Source: Fistulifera solaris (lineage: Eukaryota; Bacillariophyta; Bacillariophyceae; Naviculales; Stauroneidaceae). From it: a DNA stretch of 64,000 nucleotides. Every line of letters starts with the position of its first letter. Positions within the stretch are counted from its first letter, which is position 1. Positions 10,960 through 23,322 of the stretch are shown one piece after another. Both the position numbers and the translations under genes were made by a program. Location of the stretch: NCBI GenBank assembly GCA_030295235.1, contig AP026164.1:1922001-1986000 (forward strand). Direction: 5' to 3'. The notes beneath the pieces were generated by a model. That model did no database searches and was not told the DNA's origin. It saw only the letters and a program-made list of their open reading frames with translations.

Positions 10960-13900
10960 GTTTATCAGACCCATACAGCTTTGATTCAGGTCGGAAGGAG
11001 TTCGATTTGAACAACAACAGCAGAAGACAAGTTGACGATTGCTGCTGCGGAGACATTTTCGTTTTTGCAAGCAATTTTACTCTACGTTCAATCTGTACTA
11101 CTACTCTTCGAGTCACAGTACATCACGAGCGGAAAACGCTCAATCTCTTGCAATTTCTCTTTGTCCTGTTTTAAAAGAAGAAGTGGTCTCTCATCATGGC
11201 TTCATGGAACAACCTCTTGGAGACTCGATTGGGTATTAATGCCGCAACCAGGGCTGAACTTGCATGGAATAACATTGCGAACATGGCTGATTTGTTAGCA
11301 ATGGAGGAGGACACAATTCGCGCAAACAATTTCTTCAATTTTGAAGTATCCTCATCCAAACAGGCCAGCGAATGTGCGGGTGCACCCAACACCTAAGACT
11401 GTTGAAGACTTAAAGATTGTGAGAAAGTGGGGCGATTCTACAGACTCGGATGGGTGTTGAAAATCCGAATCCTGCACATCTCACAGTTGCAGAATTGAGC
11501 AACACTTTCGGCGTCGTGTGGCGGAATTGAAGGCATATGCAGCGTCCATGAAGGATCAAGATGTGCAGAAGCCGAAGTTGAAAAAAGATGTCTGAGTGGG
11601 TCAAGTTTTGGGAAGCTGTGCAAACTTACTTTGGTAGCATTCGAGGTGCAGCAGAAATTCCGTTGGACTATGTTTTCCGTGATAAGGAAGAGGTCACACC
11701 AGCAGAACTCAATGCAGCATACCCGACCTTTGATGCACGCTTTCACCATTGTACCGTACTTTCTGGGGATCATTATCAAGCTGATAACTTGGGAGTTTGG
11801 AATGAATTCAAGGCTTTGGTGCAAGATGGGCCCGGATGGACTTACATCAAGCAGTTTGATACCCAAAAGGATGGAAGAAGGGCTATCCTTACCTTAAAAG
11901 GACAGACTGACACTGCCAATGGAAGATTGAACCGTAAGACCAAAGCTTACAATGACATTGCGGACGCGAGTGTACGTAGGACCTCGACGTGACTATACCT
12001 TCGATCACTACATCACTGCGCACTTGCAGGCTCACAACGAACTTTCTTACTGTGGCGAACCTGTTCCTGAGTCGGAAAAAGGTGCAAGATTTCTTGAACG
12101 GGATCACGTGTGATGTCTTGTCTCAAGCAAAGCTGCATGTCTACGGGAACAACGAGCTGATGGAAGACTTCGATGCAACCCAGAAGTATTTTTCCACTGT
12201 GAACTCGAACAATCGCTTGTCTAGTTCTCAGAGTAAGAAGAAAGGTCGTCAGGTCGCAGGAATGCAGACCGCAGGTGGTGATGCAAAGACGTATTCAGCA
12301 GCTGAATGGAAGAAGCTGTCCGTTGAGGTCAAAGGCGGTAACTGGCAGCCGAAGCGCTTTCCACGCTTTGACGGAAAGTCAGAAGGCAGACGTGAAAACC
12401 GCACGGGCTGCAAAAGAAGAAAAACAAGAAGCAACAGAAGAACGCATAAAGCGGCCGCAGCTGCTAAAGCAGCAGCAGCTAAGGCCAATGATAGCAGTAG
12501 TGCCACTTCGGATGAAGAAGTTCCAATGAAAAATGCCAGAGAACAGTTTGGTCGTGCGGCACACAAGGCAAAGAAGAGCAAGGGTAACCCCAGTCTCTGA
12601 CTAGGGTCGCTCCGACACATTCATTGTGTCGAACGGCACGTCTATAGGATGGATGTCCTGGACGATGCTGGCTCTTTTGATCGATGTGAGCTCGATAGCC
12701 ATGCGGATACGGTCGTTGCTGGACGGAATATGGTTTTACTTGAAGCTAGTGGGGAAACGGTACAAGTCTCTCCGTACAGCCCTGAGTATCAACCATTGTC
12801 CGACATTCCAATTGCCACATGTGCTACTGCTTACGACAATCCTGAAACTGGCGAAGTTATTCTTTTGATTTTTGGACAGGCGTTGTATTTTGGGGACCGG
12901 TTAGCTACGAGTCTGTTATCTCCGAACCAGATCCGTGACTTTGGTCATGTCGTGGAAGACAGTCCGACTCAGTATGTTCCCGAATCACGACACTCTATCA
13001 TTTTGCTCTCCTGAGCAACCAGAACTTGTCATTTCTCTTTCTATGAACGGTGTTATTTCAGGCTTTACTTCGCCCTACCAACTGACACCGAGTTACGTAA
13101 TGCATCTCGTATCTATGTGACGTCGGAGGACGAGTGGGATCCTTCATCCTCACGTTTTCAAGAGCGAGCAGGCGGCTAAAGATGTGGACTTTCTTTACCC
13201 AACATACCCTGTTCGTCGTAACATATCAGCACTGGTGATTGCTGACAACCCGGCGATATGACTTTGACCCTTTGCATTCCGGCCGGGGACATGGTGGACG
13301 GTGGACTCCAAGAACGGGGACTTCATTGTTGGCGGATTGGCAAAAGGTCTACTATTTTCAGACATTTGTGGTTTCTGTCATGAACGGTATCAAGATTCCG
13401 GGGACTGGTCTGACACGAGACAGGTTGCGGCGTTTCAGAAAGAAGCACCAAAGCCGGCATTGTCGCCAGTTGTGTTGGGTAAGCGATGGGGAATTGGCAA
13501 CGAAGTCGCCTCTAATACCATCAGAACCACAACACAGAAAGGAATTCGGAAAGTGGTACATCCAGTTCAACGACGAATGAAATCACAACCGTACCTCAGG
13601 CATCCAACGCTAAGAGGAAGATGGTATTCAGATACTGTTTTCTTCAAGGATAAAGGCTTGGGTGGAGAAACTTGTGCTCAGTTGACTACCAACGGAAAAG
13701 GTTACGGTCGGTTCTGGCCGATGAAGTCAAAGCGTCTTGCAAGTCATGGATTGGTGAATCTGGTCCAGGAGGATGGGATACCGGAGAAGCTGATTACTGA
13801 CAACTCCAGGGAACAAGGAGCTAGTGGAACCGGGAACACCGAGTGGGAGAAGGTGGTGTCTCGTTATCACATCAATCATACCTTCACGCAGCCATTCTCC

Positions 13901-16900
13901 TGGTGGCAGAACCGAGCTGAATCTGAAGTGCGAGAAATCAAACGTGGGATTCGGAAGTGGACGACAAAGAAACGTTCGCCCACGACGGCTCTGGCCGTAC
14001 CTCGGCGACTTGGTCACGCTGCATTCGATGTCTTACAGCTTTGGGCATTCCATCATTGCAAGGGCGGACACCTTTTGAGCACGTTAAGGGCTACACACCC
14101 GATATCAGTACCTATGCTCAGCATGAGTGGTATGACTGGGTGTGGTATCTGGACGAAGATGGCGATAATCATCTAGGTCGTTGGTTAGGGCCAGCTGGAG
14201 AATACGGATCTGGTGATTGTTACTGGATTCTCCCAAGGTCGTGTCAACCGATTGTGAGATCCACGGTGTGGGCGGTGGATGCCCAGGACTTCGGAACCGA
14301 TGCGATGAAGGCTAGAGTCAATGAACTGACCGCTATCATTGAACGAAAGATCGGGGGACACCGCTGAACTCGGCGAAGAGTTGCTACCAGACGTTTCAAT
14401 GCCTGCTGATCTATTTGACGTGGATGCGGATGAACAGCCAGAGCCAGAGGAACCTCGTCCAGATTTGGATGACTATACTCCGGAGGCGTACGATCACTAC
14501 ATTAACTCAGAGATTCAACTCCTAGTCGGTGGTGAGCTGAGGCATGGTGTCGTCAAGCCGGAGGGTTAAAAACGATGACGGCATACCCGATAGGTTCAGC
14601 GAATGAGAATCCAATCCTAGACACACGATATTACGAGGTTGAGTTTCCGGATGGGACAGTTGACTCGTACAGTGCTAACATTATTGCTGAGAATCTTTAC
14701 GCTCAGATTGATGATGAGGGTCGGATGTTTGCGGTATTATCGGAAATTGTCGATCATCGGAAGAACGGTCATGCAGTGTCCAAGGAGAACGGTTTTCTGC
14801 CTGACGGAACTGGCAGCAATCCTAGTCGGAAGATTACTACCAGGGGCTGGGAACTGCTGTGCGAATGGAAAGATGGAAGCTCAGATTGGGTCCGTTTGTC
14901 GGATATCAAGGAGTCCCATCCAGTACAAGTTGGCGCTTTTATGCAGTTGGAGCCAAGATCGACGACGAACCGGCGTTCTAGCCTGGTGGGTTCCCCGTGA
15001 TTCGGAAAAAGGATCGGATTATTGCAAAGACCAAGAACAGATACTGGAAGAGAACTCACAAGTATGGAGTTCGATTGCCAAAGACTGTGGCGGAAGCCTT
15101 ACAGATAGATCGGCGATACCGGTACGGATTACTGGCGGAAAGCGATTGAGAAAGAGATGAAGAATGTTTCGATTGCCTTCGAATTCAATGCCGAGGATTT
15201 GATTCCTGTGGGTCATAAGGAGATCAAGTGTCACATGATATTCGACGTCAAGATCACTTTAGTCCGCAAGGCACGGTTTGTGGCAGACGGTCACAAAGTC
15301 AATGAACCGAAGGAGAATACGTTTTCATCTGTCGTGGTCGAGAGATTCCGTAAGACTGTTCTTTCTGCTTGCTGCTTTGAATAACTTGAAAGTGTTGTCT
15401 GCCGATATTCAGAACGCTTATCTAACGGCCGATCAAAGAGAAATACTGGTATAGGACAGGGTTGGAATTTGGCTCGAATCAGGGTCGCCCGGCTAAGATT
15501 GTTCGTGCTTTGTATGGACTTCCGTCAGCCGGATTTCGATTCCGTTCACACCTTGCATCTAAGTTACGGGAACTTGGCTATACTTCGTGTAAGGCTGATC
15601 CTGACATCTGGATGCGGCCAGCCCTGAAGCCGGATGGCACCAAGTAATACGAGTATTTGTTGGCGACGTGGATGATCTTGTAGGACAAAGTATCGATCCT
15701 GATAAGATGTTCGGGCGAAATTGCACAAATCTTTCAGTTTAAAGACGGGAAAGCGGAAGAGCCGGAACTATATCTTGGAGCCTGACGTTAAAAAATGGCA
15801 TATTGATGATGCTGAAGACCCAACAAAGGACCGTTGGGCACTCGTCGGAAAAGTATACCAAAAAGGCTATCAGCGAGGTCGAGACTGAGCTAAACAAAGT
15901 TCATTTAGATCTACCAAAGAAAGCGACTCCATTTAGTGCAGGATACCGTCCGAATTGGATGTTTCACCAGAATTGGACAATCGGCGTCAGAATTATTTCC
16001 AGGGGTTGATTGGCGTGTTACGATGGTTATGCGAGTTGGGACGCTTGGATATCATTGTACCGGTCTCGATGTTGTCGAGGTACCTAGCGCAAGCTAGAGA
16101 AGGTCATCTTGATCAAGTGTTTCACATATTTGCTTACTTGAAATCTCACGACCGTTCTACTTTTGGTTTTTGATGATACCAGGCCTTTCATTGATGACAG
16201 ACGGTTCATAAGAAGGGACTGGAGCGAAGTTTTATCCGGATGCAGCTGAAGTGATTCCACCAGACAAACCGGGAGGAGCGTGGTGAGCCTGTGCTTATTT
16301 CATGTTTCTGCGATGCGGATCATGCCGGTTGTAGGGATACTCGACGTTCACATAGTGGCGTGCTTGTTTTTGTAAACAGGGCTCCTATTCTTTGGTTCTC
16401 AAAGCGCCAGACAACTGTTGAGACTTCTACATTTGGAAGTGAGATAGTAGCTTTGAAAATTGCCGTCGAGATGATTGAAGGTTTGCGTTATAAACTCCCG
16501 GGATGATGGGAGTACCGATTGAAGGGTCAACTTCTGTTTTCTGCGATAATGATTCCGTGGTCAAGAATACGACACACCCTGAGAGTCCTTTGAAAAAGAA
16601 AGCTAATGCGGTGGCGTATCACAAAGTTCGTGAAGCGATTGCTGCTGGTATTATTCGATTGACGAAGGAAGATGGCGAGACGAATTTGAGTGACATTCTC
16701 ACCAAGTTGTTGGGAGGTCCGGCGTCTTCGTGATCTCAGCTCTCGGGTGCTGTGGTGATGTTATTTCTTGTGCTGGTTGTTGCCGATGGTGTCGACAGTG
16801 AGAGAGTTTCATTTATTTTACATATTTTACATGTCATGGGTTAAAACAACCCGCCCCCCATTTGAAAATGAAGGGGCCTCTGCAGTCTGATCATGTGAGA

Positions 16901-16927
16901 ACCAGTTCGCGACATGCTCACGGGGAC

Positions 16928-17113
16928 ACAGCGAATCCGGTCACGCTACGGTTGACGGATGTACGGCCGTTACGGATGAGCCGTCGTACCTCGCGTTAGC
17001 GCAGTCACAACATGCAACACATGGTGGTCATCTCCATGATTAGAAGGTGTAACGTAATTCATCTATTGCATGCCTCTATTTCATTCTATTGCTGCCGTAA
17101 TAGGATTAACTGT
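16928..17113 (+). repeat. right LTR of the copia element
   Basis: A 186 bp copy of the left LTR that differs by about one substitution and one 2-bp indel, so the insertion is recent. It is followed by ACGA (17114-17117), which matches the left flank. No clear polypurine tract is visible immediately upstream. Confidence 0.9.
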
Positions 17114-17519
17114 ACGACCCATGAACCAGATGATGAGGGATATTCAAGGGTTCCCTAATAAAGGAAACAATACCGTATACCTTATCGACTGTTTGACTAC
17201 CGTACCGGGACTGTCATTACGGTTCCATGGTACCGGTACCGTACTTTATTCATTCCTCCTGCTGTTACCAGTACTGTACCCCGGAACGACGTTAAAATTC
17301 TGCCTCGTCGTAGACGCTACGTAGAATGTTGTACTAGGAGGCAGAATTTTAACGTCCGTCCCTGGTACCACCTGCGACCTGCGATCGAAAATCGAAACCA
17401 CAGGAAACCATTTACGCGATTGGGTGCAATTTTTTCAAGCGAACGCTTTTTTGCGCAGATCGTCGTCGTAATAACAAGCACCCAGATAAACTTTTGGAAT
17501 CTCTGCCGGCAACAAAAGC
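17114..17519. other. intergenic region 5' of the MEMO gene
   Basis: It contains a dense GTAC island (about 17195-17280, including GGTACCGGTACC) and the first copy of the miniature inverted-repeat element. The rest is probably the MEMO promoter. Confidence 0.55.
17283..17362 (+). repeat. miniature inverted-repeat element, copy 1
   Basis: Perfect 19-bp terminal inverted repeats (GACGTTAAAATTCTGCCTC at 17288-17306 and its reverse complement at 17338-17356), extending imperfectly outward through GGAAC and GTCCC. The core contains a small hairpin, CGTAG-ACG-CTACG. The element has no coding capacity. It resembles a MITE, but I recognise no family and can define no target-site duplication. A second copy lies at 22400-22487 in opposite orientation. 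Confidence 0.75.
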
Positions 17520-18446
17520 ATGGGTAGTTCCACGAGTCAAAGCTTCAAGTCAGCGTACGAACGGAGCGCCCTCCACGCTGGATCTTGGTACGACGACGAT
17601 CCGAGAAGGTTGAGAACTACATTAGATGAGAACATAAGACAAGCTGAAATCGAATCATTTGACAACGTCCGCGCTTTAATTGTTCCACATGCAGGTTATC
17701 GATACTCCGGGCCTACGGCTGCATTCTCTTACAAGATCCTGCATCAGTGCTTGAGTCGCCAGGCGATTCGAACCATTTTGGTCTTGCACCCCGCACATCA
17801 TGTTTACTTGCGAGGATGCGCTGTGTCGGGGGCAAGTAGCCTACAAACTCCTCTGGGAGATTTAGTGGTGGACGAGGATCTTAGACAGGAAATTCTTTTA
17901 CTGAATGATCCGGCTTTTAGTGTCATGGAGAAAAGCGTAGATGAAGAAGAACACTCGGGTGAGATGCAGTATCCGTACTTGGCACACGTTATTGCCGGTC
18001 GAGACATCAAAGTCTTGCCCATTATGTGTGGTTCTTTAGAAACTCCACAAGAGAAGCTATTCGGGGAAATTCTGAGGGCAATCATTGCTCGCCCGGAAGT
18101 TTGCACAATCATATCATCTGATTTTTGTCACTGGGGAAGTCGTTTCTCGTATCAGCCGACGGGCAACTCAATACCCATTCACCAGTTTATCGAGCAAATG
18201 GACAGAAAAGGTATGGATTTGATTCAATTGAAAGACCCTGGGGCATTTGCTTCGTATTTGAAAGAAACACGAAACACGATTTGTGGACGGCATGCTATTG
18301 CGGTATGGTTAAATGCTGTCTCCGCTTCTACCAACAACAATCTCGAAATATGTTTTGTCAATTATGCACAGAGTTCAGCTGTCACTTCTCGGAAGGAGTC
18401 CAGCGTTAGCTACGCTGCAGCAGTGGCGTTTATGAAAGAAAATTAA
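17520..18446 (+). CDS. MEMO1: MEMO1-family protein
   Basis: An intact 308-residue ORF of the length usual for MEMO1. Family landmarks run in order: HAGSWYDDD, VPHAGYRYSGPTAAFSY, LHPAHHVYLRGCAVSGAS, TPLGDLVVDEDL, EEEHSGEMQYPYL, PIMCGSL, IISSDFCHWGSRFSY and ICGRHAIAVW. The His and Cys residues in these segments correspond to the metal-binding (copper or iron) pocket described for human MEMO1 and its relationship to class III dioxygenases. In animals the protein acts in redox and motility signalling; its role in algae is unknown. MGSSTSQ could be an N-myristoylation site. Transcription converges on the coiled-coil gene, with 103 bp between the stops. Confidence 0.93.
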   Translation: MGSSTSQSFKSAYERSALHAGSWYDDDPRRLRTTLDENIRQAEIESFDNVRALIVPHAGYRYSGPTAAFSYKILHQCLSRQAIRTILVLHPAHHVYLRGCAVSGASSLQTPLGDLVVDEDLRQEILLLNDPAFSVMEKSVDEEEHSGEMQYPYLAHVIAGRDIKVLPIMCGSLETPQEKLFGEILRAIIARPEVCTIISSDFCHWGSRFSYQPTGNSIPIHQFIEQMDRKGMDLIQLKDPGAFASYLKETRNTICGRHAIAVWLNAVSASTNNNLEICFVNYAQSSAVTSRKESSVSYAAAVAFMKEN

Positions 18447-18549
18447 TTGTAGGAGTTGCGGATGTCGCCGTCTAGTTTTTCGGTAAAAAAGCTTTGCATT
18501 ATCTACACCTCATCGGATTCTAAATTGTTGCTTAGTGAACGCACGCGAA

Positions 18550-21500
18550 TCATATCTGGCCTTCATTTTTATCAGCATCAGCGTCGCAGCTCTCTTCGGG
18601 ATTCTCACCTTCTGGTTGTTCGCCTATTGCCTCATTTGTTTCTTCAGCTCCTACCTCTTCTTTGTGTCCAGAGTTTTCTTCCGCTACGTGGCGTGGCTCG
18701 TCTTTGTCTTCTTCAACTTTTCCGGCTGGCTGTTCGAAAGTTTCGTTAGCTCCATCTGCCGGCATATTCTCGCTGCTTGGCGGTAAAGCAAGTGCTATCT
18801 CCATTTCCTCTTCACTTAAATTCAAATCGCCTAGTTTGAGCAGAAGGCTTTGCAAGTTCTCCTCGTACTCCGCCGCTGAATCAAATTCTTCACTAGCTAC
18901 TGCGATTTCGATCTTTTCTTCGATTTCCTTCAGCTTCGCGGTCAGTTCTCGAAACTCGAGGTAGATAATTTCTTTTGTAACTGGAGATGTCGAAGTTTCA
19001 AGATCAACACTACGACTCGCCGAAGCACTATTTTCCACCCTCAGAAGGTTTTCCGGTTCATTCGCGTCCGTCGAGCTAGCATTAGATTCTCCGCATCGGC
19101 TTTCTGCGTTCGCGGTATCAGGCTGATCTGGATGAACCTCACCGATCAGATCATCCCACCCTCCATATTTCTCATCATATGCTTTTCCTTCCATGACGAG
19201 AAGCTTGATTTGTCCGTCTAATACGTATGCACCGACTCCTCTGATACTATTTGGATCTGCATCTCCACAAACTTGTTTCTTAGTGGCGACGAATCGTTTG
19301 ACATTCTCTGCAAGCCGTCGCATCGCCGCCATGCCCGATTCCTTTTCTTTTTTTTGAGCAATCGCCTTGATTTCTTCAAGTTCGCTCTGGCATCTACGTA
19401 CATCTTCTTCGGCACTCTCTTTGCGGGACCGTGCTTCTCCCAAAAGTTCTTCTTCGCAATCTTTCAGTCGTGAAGCAGCGTCTTTCGCGTCTTTAGAGGC
19501 TTTGCCTGCCGCTTTGAAGTCTCGCCGAGCTGCCGCTTCTTTCTTCTGCTCTTCGTACTGTGGAATAAGGTGTTTCAGGGACAGTATTTCCTCCTCCAAT
19601 TTCAACATGTGAGAGTATGATGCGGCTAGGGTGTCTTTGCGTTCAGTGAATCGAGCTTCGGCATCCACAACTGCTGCCTGGAGCTTCATCAATTCGCCAT
19701 CGATCTTCTCTTCTTCCTCTTCGGACACTCCAAAGTTCATTTCCTTGGCTAAAATAGAGCCAAAAGTGTCTGCCATTTCGATCTCTGAACCGAGAGAGTT
19801 CATTAGCTTATCATGAGCGAGAAGTTCCTCGGCGTGAGCTTTGACTGTGATATCATGCTCTTCCTTTTGCTTGTCATTCGCTCTCTTCTCCATTTCCCAT
19901 TCATCTCTATTGTCTCTAATAGTATTCTTCTTCTTTGTTACTCTATCAAGCTGGCGTTGAAATTTTACCCGTACCATCAGGATCGATTCATCGTGTCCTG
20001 CTATTTCTGTTCGTAGCTCAGCCGCTCTTGCTTGCTTGGCATTTAGTAGCTTTCGCAATTCTTCAATTTCCTTCTCAGTTTCACCGAGTTCCTCTCTAGC
20101 AACGTCGCGTTGCTTCTCGTATTCTCCTGTCTGCTCAGAAATAGATTTTTCAAGCTCTTTGCTCTCTTCTTCTACAAGTTTTTCGTCACGTTCCATGTGC
20201 TTCAGATCCTGTTCGAGACGCTCCTGTTCTGCCGATATTTTCTTTGAAATGGTTTCCAATCTTTTCAATGTTTCACTTGCATCCTCTCTATCAAGCAGTT
20301 TTTGTTTTTCTTTGAAGCTCATCAAATCTTTTGAATGTCCAAGAAACAGTTCGACACTCCATCAATTATTTGCTGCTTTTGAGAGTCCAGCTGACGGATT
20401 GCCTCTCCTATACTACTCAAGGCAGACGCATATTCTTTGCACTCCTGCTCACGGACTGTAATGATGCCTTGCATTCGATCGGCCAGCTCAAAATCTTCGG
20501 CTTCTGCTGCCTCCATTTGCTGTGCTTCCGCCTGCTCTTTCTCTTGGGTGGCTAGTCTTTCCTTTGCAAGTGTCACAAAGCGCTGATCAATTAACATTAC
20601 GCGCTGTTTGCGGAGGTTGGTAACGTCTTCCATAGAAGCAACGACTTTGCTCCTAAAGTTAGCCATCATGTCATTGAATATGCTTGTAGGCGTCTGTTTA
20701 ATTGAGAATGCAGTAGTCGATGCGACGACAGCATGCTTTTTCATTAGAGACGAAACTGGCAAACTTTCCACCGATTTACTACTCGACGTCAGATGACTGA
20801 TGACCGAATCTTCAGTTTTGATGCTTCGAATCATGTTCAATGGTCGTTCAGCGATGGCGCGCTGCACTTCTTCTTGTTCACGCTGCAATAGTTCCGTTGG
20901 AGTCATATCAGTGTGATCCGTTGAAGGTGCGTTATCAATAGAGGCAGACTGAGAAGCGGTTATCATTGTCTGCTGAGTTGGAGTCGGGCTGCGTGCGGAA
21001 GGGCGGTGACTACTACTCCGACTTATTTGTAACGAAACAGCACTGGAAGAAGAATCTGAATTTCGTGGGCGGAACAGCCCGCCAAGAGCTCCTCCGAATG
21101 AACGATGAGTTTTCTCTAGTTGCTTTGCTTCGGCCACTGCAGCCTTAGCAGCTTGAACCATCTCATCCTGACTGTCAACGCTTCTACTTGCACCTATAGT
21201 GTTGCTGAACGATCCAGAACCCAGCGATCCGCCATCCGGTGGGTTATTATTGGCTTCTTGAATCATCTTTGTGTGAATAAATTGTTCCGCTTTTCTTGAA
21301 GCTTCCGATACAGCGGCGAGGTCGACGGGCGCTGCTGACGGTGCCGGTGCAGGTACAGGGATAATTTCCGGTATAGAAGGACGAGATTGCGCCTCATCCA
21401 TCGTAGCCGCTGCCACTCCAACTTTGGCTGTTCGAGCTCGCGTCATTCTCTTTTTCTTTACTACAGGAGCCATTGTGGCTTTTCCAAATGCCACACCCGC

Positions 21501-22003
21501 CCCTGCAAGGCTGCTCTGTCCATTATTGCTCAAAGATCCAAGAGTATCTTCATGTCCCGCAGCAGTTCGGGTCAATTCAACGTCGGGCGATCCAATGAAT
21601 GAAAACGTCGATGGAGAAGGCATGGAAGCACCTTCGCTTGTACTATGATCAGTGGTTATAGCATAATGGGTTGTAGGTTTCTGAAGGAACGGAAACGATG
21701 ACGCTGCAGCAACAGGGTCTAGTGCTTCATTGGTTTCCGTTGTGGGTGGTTGCGGTTGCGATAGGAAACTGAAAGAGCTGACAGCCGGTGTCGATTGGAT
21801 GTCCACTGGTCCGGGTGCTGATTTTTCCGTTGAAGTGAGGAAGGAAAATGAGGAAGGTTGCGGATCCGAAGGTGTGGGTTGCGACAACGAGTTGTTCAAA
21901 AATGAAAATGCGCTGCTATTTGTCGAAGCCGTGGGTGCGAGACCTTCGGATGAGCTCTCTTTTTGTCGATTTCCTTTCCTTTTAGATCCAATCCACCAAA
22001 CAT
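18550..22003 (-). CDS. large coiled-coil protein with UVR-like motifs
   Basis: About 1,151 residues when joined from the ATG at 22003 (MFGGLDLKGKEIDKK). The N-terminal 400 residues are low complexity with five recurring SFSFL-type motifs (SAFSFL, PSSFSFL, SSFSFL, ASSFPFL, STFSFI). The rest is mostly coiled coil. It contains several acidic helical segments of UvrB/UvrC-motif type (AEDFELADRMQ, ARRDFKAAGKASKDAK, SEEFDSAAEYEENLQ). The tail is Glu-rich. The frame slips at the T5 run 21960-21964, where one more base gives KKESSSEGLAP. It slips again near 20324-20332, where one more base joins CFLDIQK to MSFKEKQKLL. Both joins continue the same sequence character, so this is read as one gene. Function is unknown; a scaffold or cytoskeletal role is possible. 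Confidence 0.78.
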
Positions 22004-23322
22004 GATTGATTGATTTGCCTTACTTGTGTATATTCTGCTTGAAACACAGCTCTCAACAAAGTATAATAGGTTCAGCATGCGCTGATAAGATCGATTTGAA
22101 ACCACCACCATTTTTTCGACCTACAAGTACCTGGTACAGTACCAGTACCACGCACTACGTTTTTCTTTTTCCTTATTGTGCACCATTTAAACAATATTCA
22201 TAGATTGTGTTGGACGTTTCGTACATAGACAAAGGATTGCGGTCTAACCTTAACTCATTCTAAGGAGTACCGGTACCGGTACTTGTACTTTGTACTTTGT
22301 ACGTAACCTTACCAATAGCAGAGGCAGACGAAAACATTGCGTCCTGCCAGACGGACAGACGGACGGACAGACGAGGTTGTCGTTCATTCGAAATTACCAG
22401 GGAAGGACGTTAAAATTCTGCCTCCCAGTACCTGTTACAAGATTCTACGTAGCGTCTACGACGAGGCAGAATTTTAACGCCGTTCCCAAGAAACCTTACA
22501 CGGTACAAGTACAACTACCTTGTACTTGTACTTTCAATCTTTAAGTCTCGCAGTTTAGACTCTCCAAAACCTAGACAAGCGTTTAGCAGCTATGGTGAAA
22601 TAATCTGTAACAAGAGATTCATCGTTATTTCCTCCACTTCCCTCAATCCAAAGCGGAGAGCTCCGACGCGCATGAGACCTGATACTGGCACACAAGTACC
22701 TCATAATTGTATTCAGTAAAATTTAAAAATCAAAAGCACAAGACTTAATCCGTATATTTAACCGCGATGCCACGTCACAGGAATGTCGCTACGACATTGC
22801 TGTCATCTTGCTTCTGTTCTGATCGTGTTGGGACCATTTCCATAACACTTACGCAAATGTAATTTCTACGTGCCAAGAACATGAGTAAGGAATAGTGTAT
22901 GTCGTGCCAGTAAATCGCTTCCCAGTTTAACACACTTTAGTATCATTTCACCGATGAGTATGAAAGTCTTGGTCTTTGGGCCTTTGGGTATTTTAGAGTT
23001 GTAGTACGGAAAATCAAACTGTGTGACGAAAGTAAATGCGAAACGTACTGAAGTTTTTCGGGGTTAGTCCTATGTAATAAAGTATATAACGCTCCGCAGT
23101 GCCCAAATTACCAAAATACGACTAGAGTAGGCCCAAAGCAAAGACCCAAAGAACAGTGAGCGGCCGAAAAACGCGAATGACCCCAAACTGACGCCGATGG
23201 TGTGTTTGTTACCTTGCAACATCCGCCAACCCGCTTTTTCGAAGGCTTTCACCAATCCCTCATACTTCTAACAGAATCAGGAGAGAGAAGTATCCTATCT
23301 TTAAAATTGGTTTTTCATAACA
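22004..23322. other. intergenic region before the giant gene
   Basis: 1.3 kb without a credible gene. It holds GTAC islands at about 22126-22160, 22262-22303 and 22498-22540 (including GTACCGGTACCGGTAC), the second miniature inverted-repeat element at 22400-22487, and AT-rich sequence up to the start of the giant gene. Promoters for both flanking genes presumably lie here. Confidence 0.55.
22400..22487 (-). repeat. miniature inverted-repeat element, copy 2
   Basis: Its reverse complement shares with copy 1 the terminal repeats (one mismatch), the run through the CGTAG-ACG-CTACG hairpin and the outer GGGA..GGACG flank. The copies differ mainly by a short insertion near one end. Two inverted copies only 5 kb apart suggest a family dispersed in this genome. 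Confidence 0.75.

Larger units (their letters stand above)
10776..17113 (+). mobile_element. Ty1/copia LTR retrotransposon of diatom (CoDi) type, broken
   Basis: A 6.3 kb element on the plus strand, bounded by near-identical LTRs of about 185 bp and flanked by the same four bases (ACGA), the probable target-site duplication. Parts in order: a leader with a tRNA-primer-like TTATCAGACCC segment just inside the left LTR; a Gag-like region about 11.2-12.6 kb with a Lys/Ala-rich end; an aspartic protease region about 12.65-13.0 kb (ELDSHADTVVAG); integrase about 13.2-14.3 kb; reverse transcriptase about 14.6-15.8 kb (RALYGLPSAGFRFRSHL); and RNase H about 16.0-16.7 kb (CDADHAGCRDTRRSHSG). The order protease, integrase, RT, RNase H is that of copia, not gypsy. 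The coding region is broken, with roughly ten interruptions. Part of this may come from the single-base errors seen across the window. Confidence 0.9.

Noticed and set aside
10776-17113. Reading the element as gypsy-type
   Set aside because: Integrase lies before reverse transcriptase, which is the copia order.
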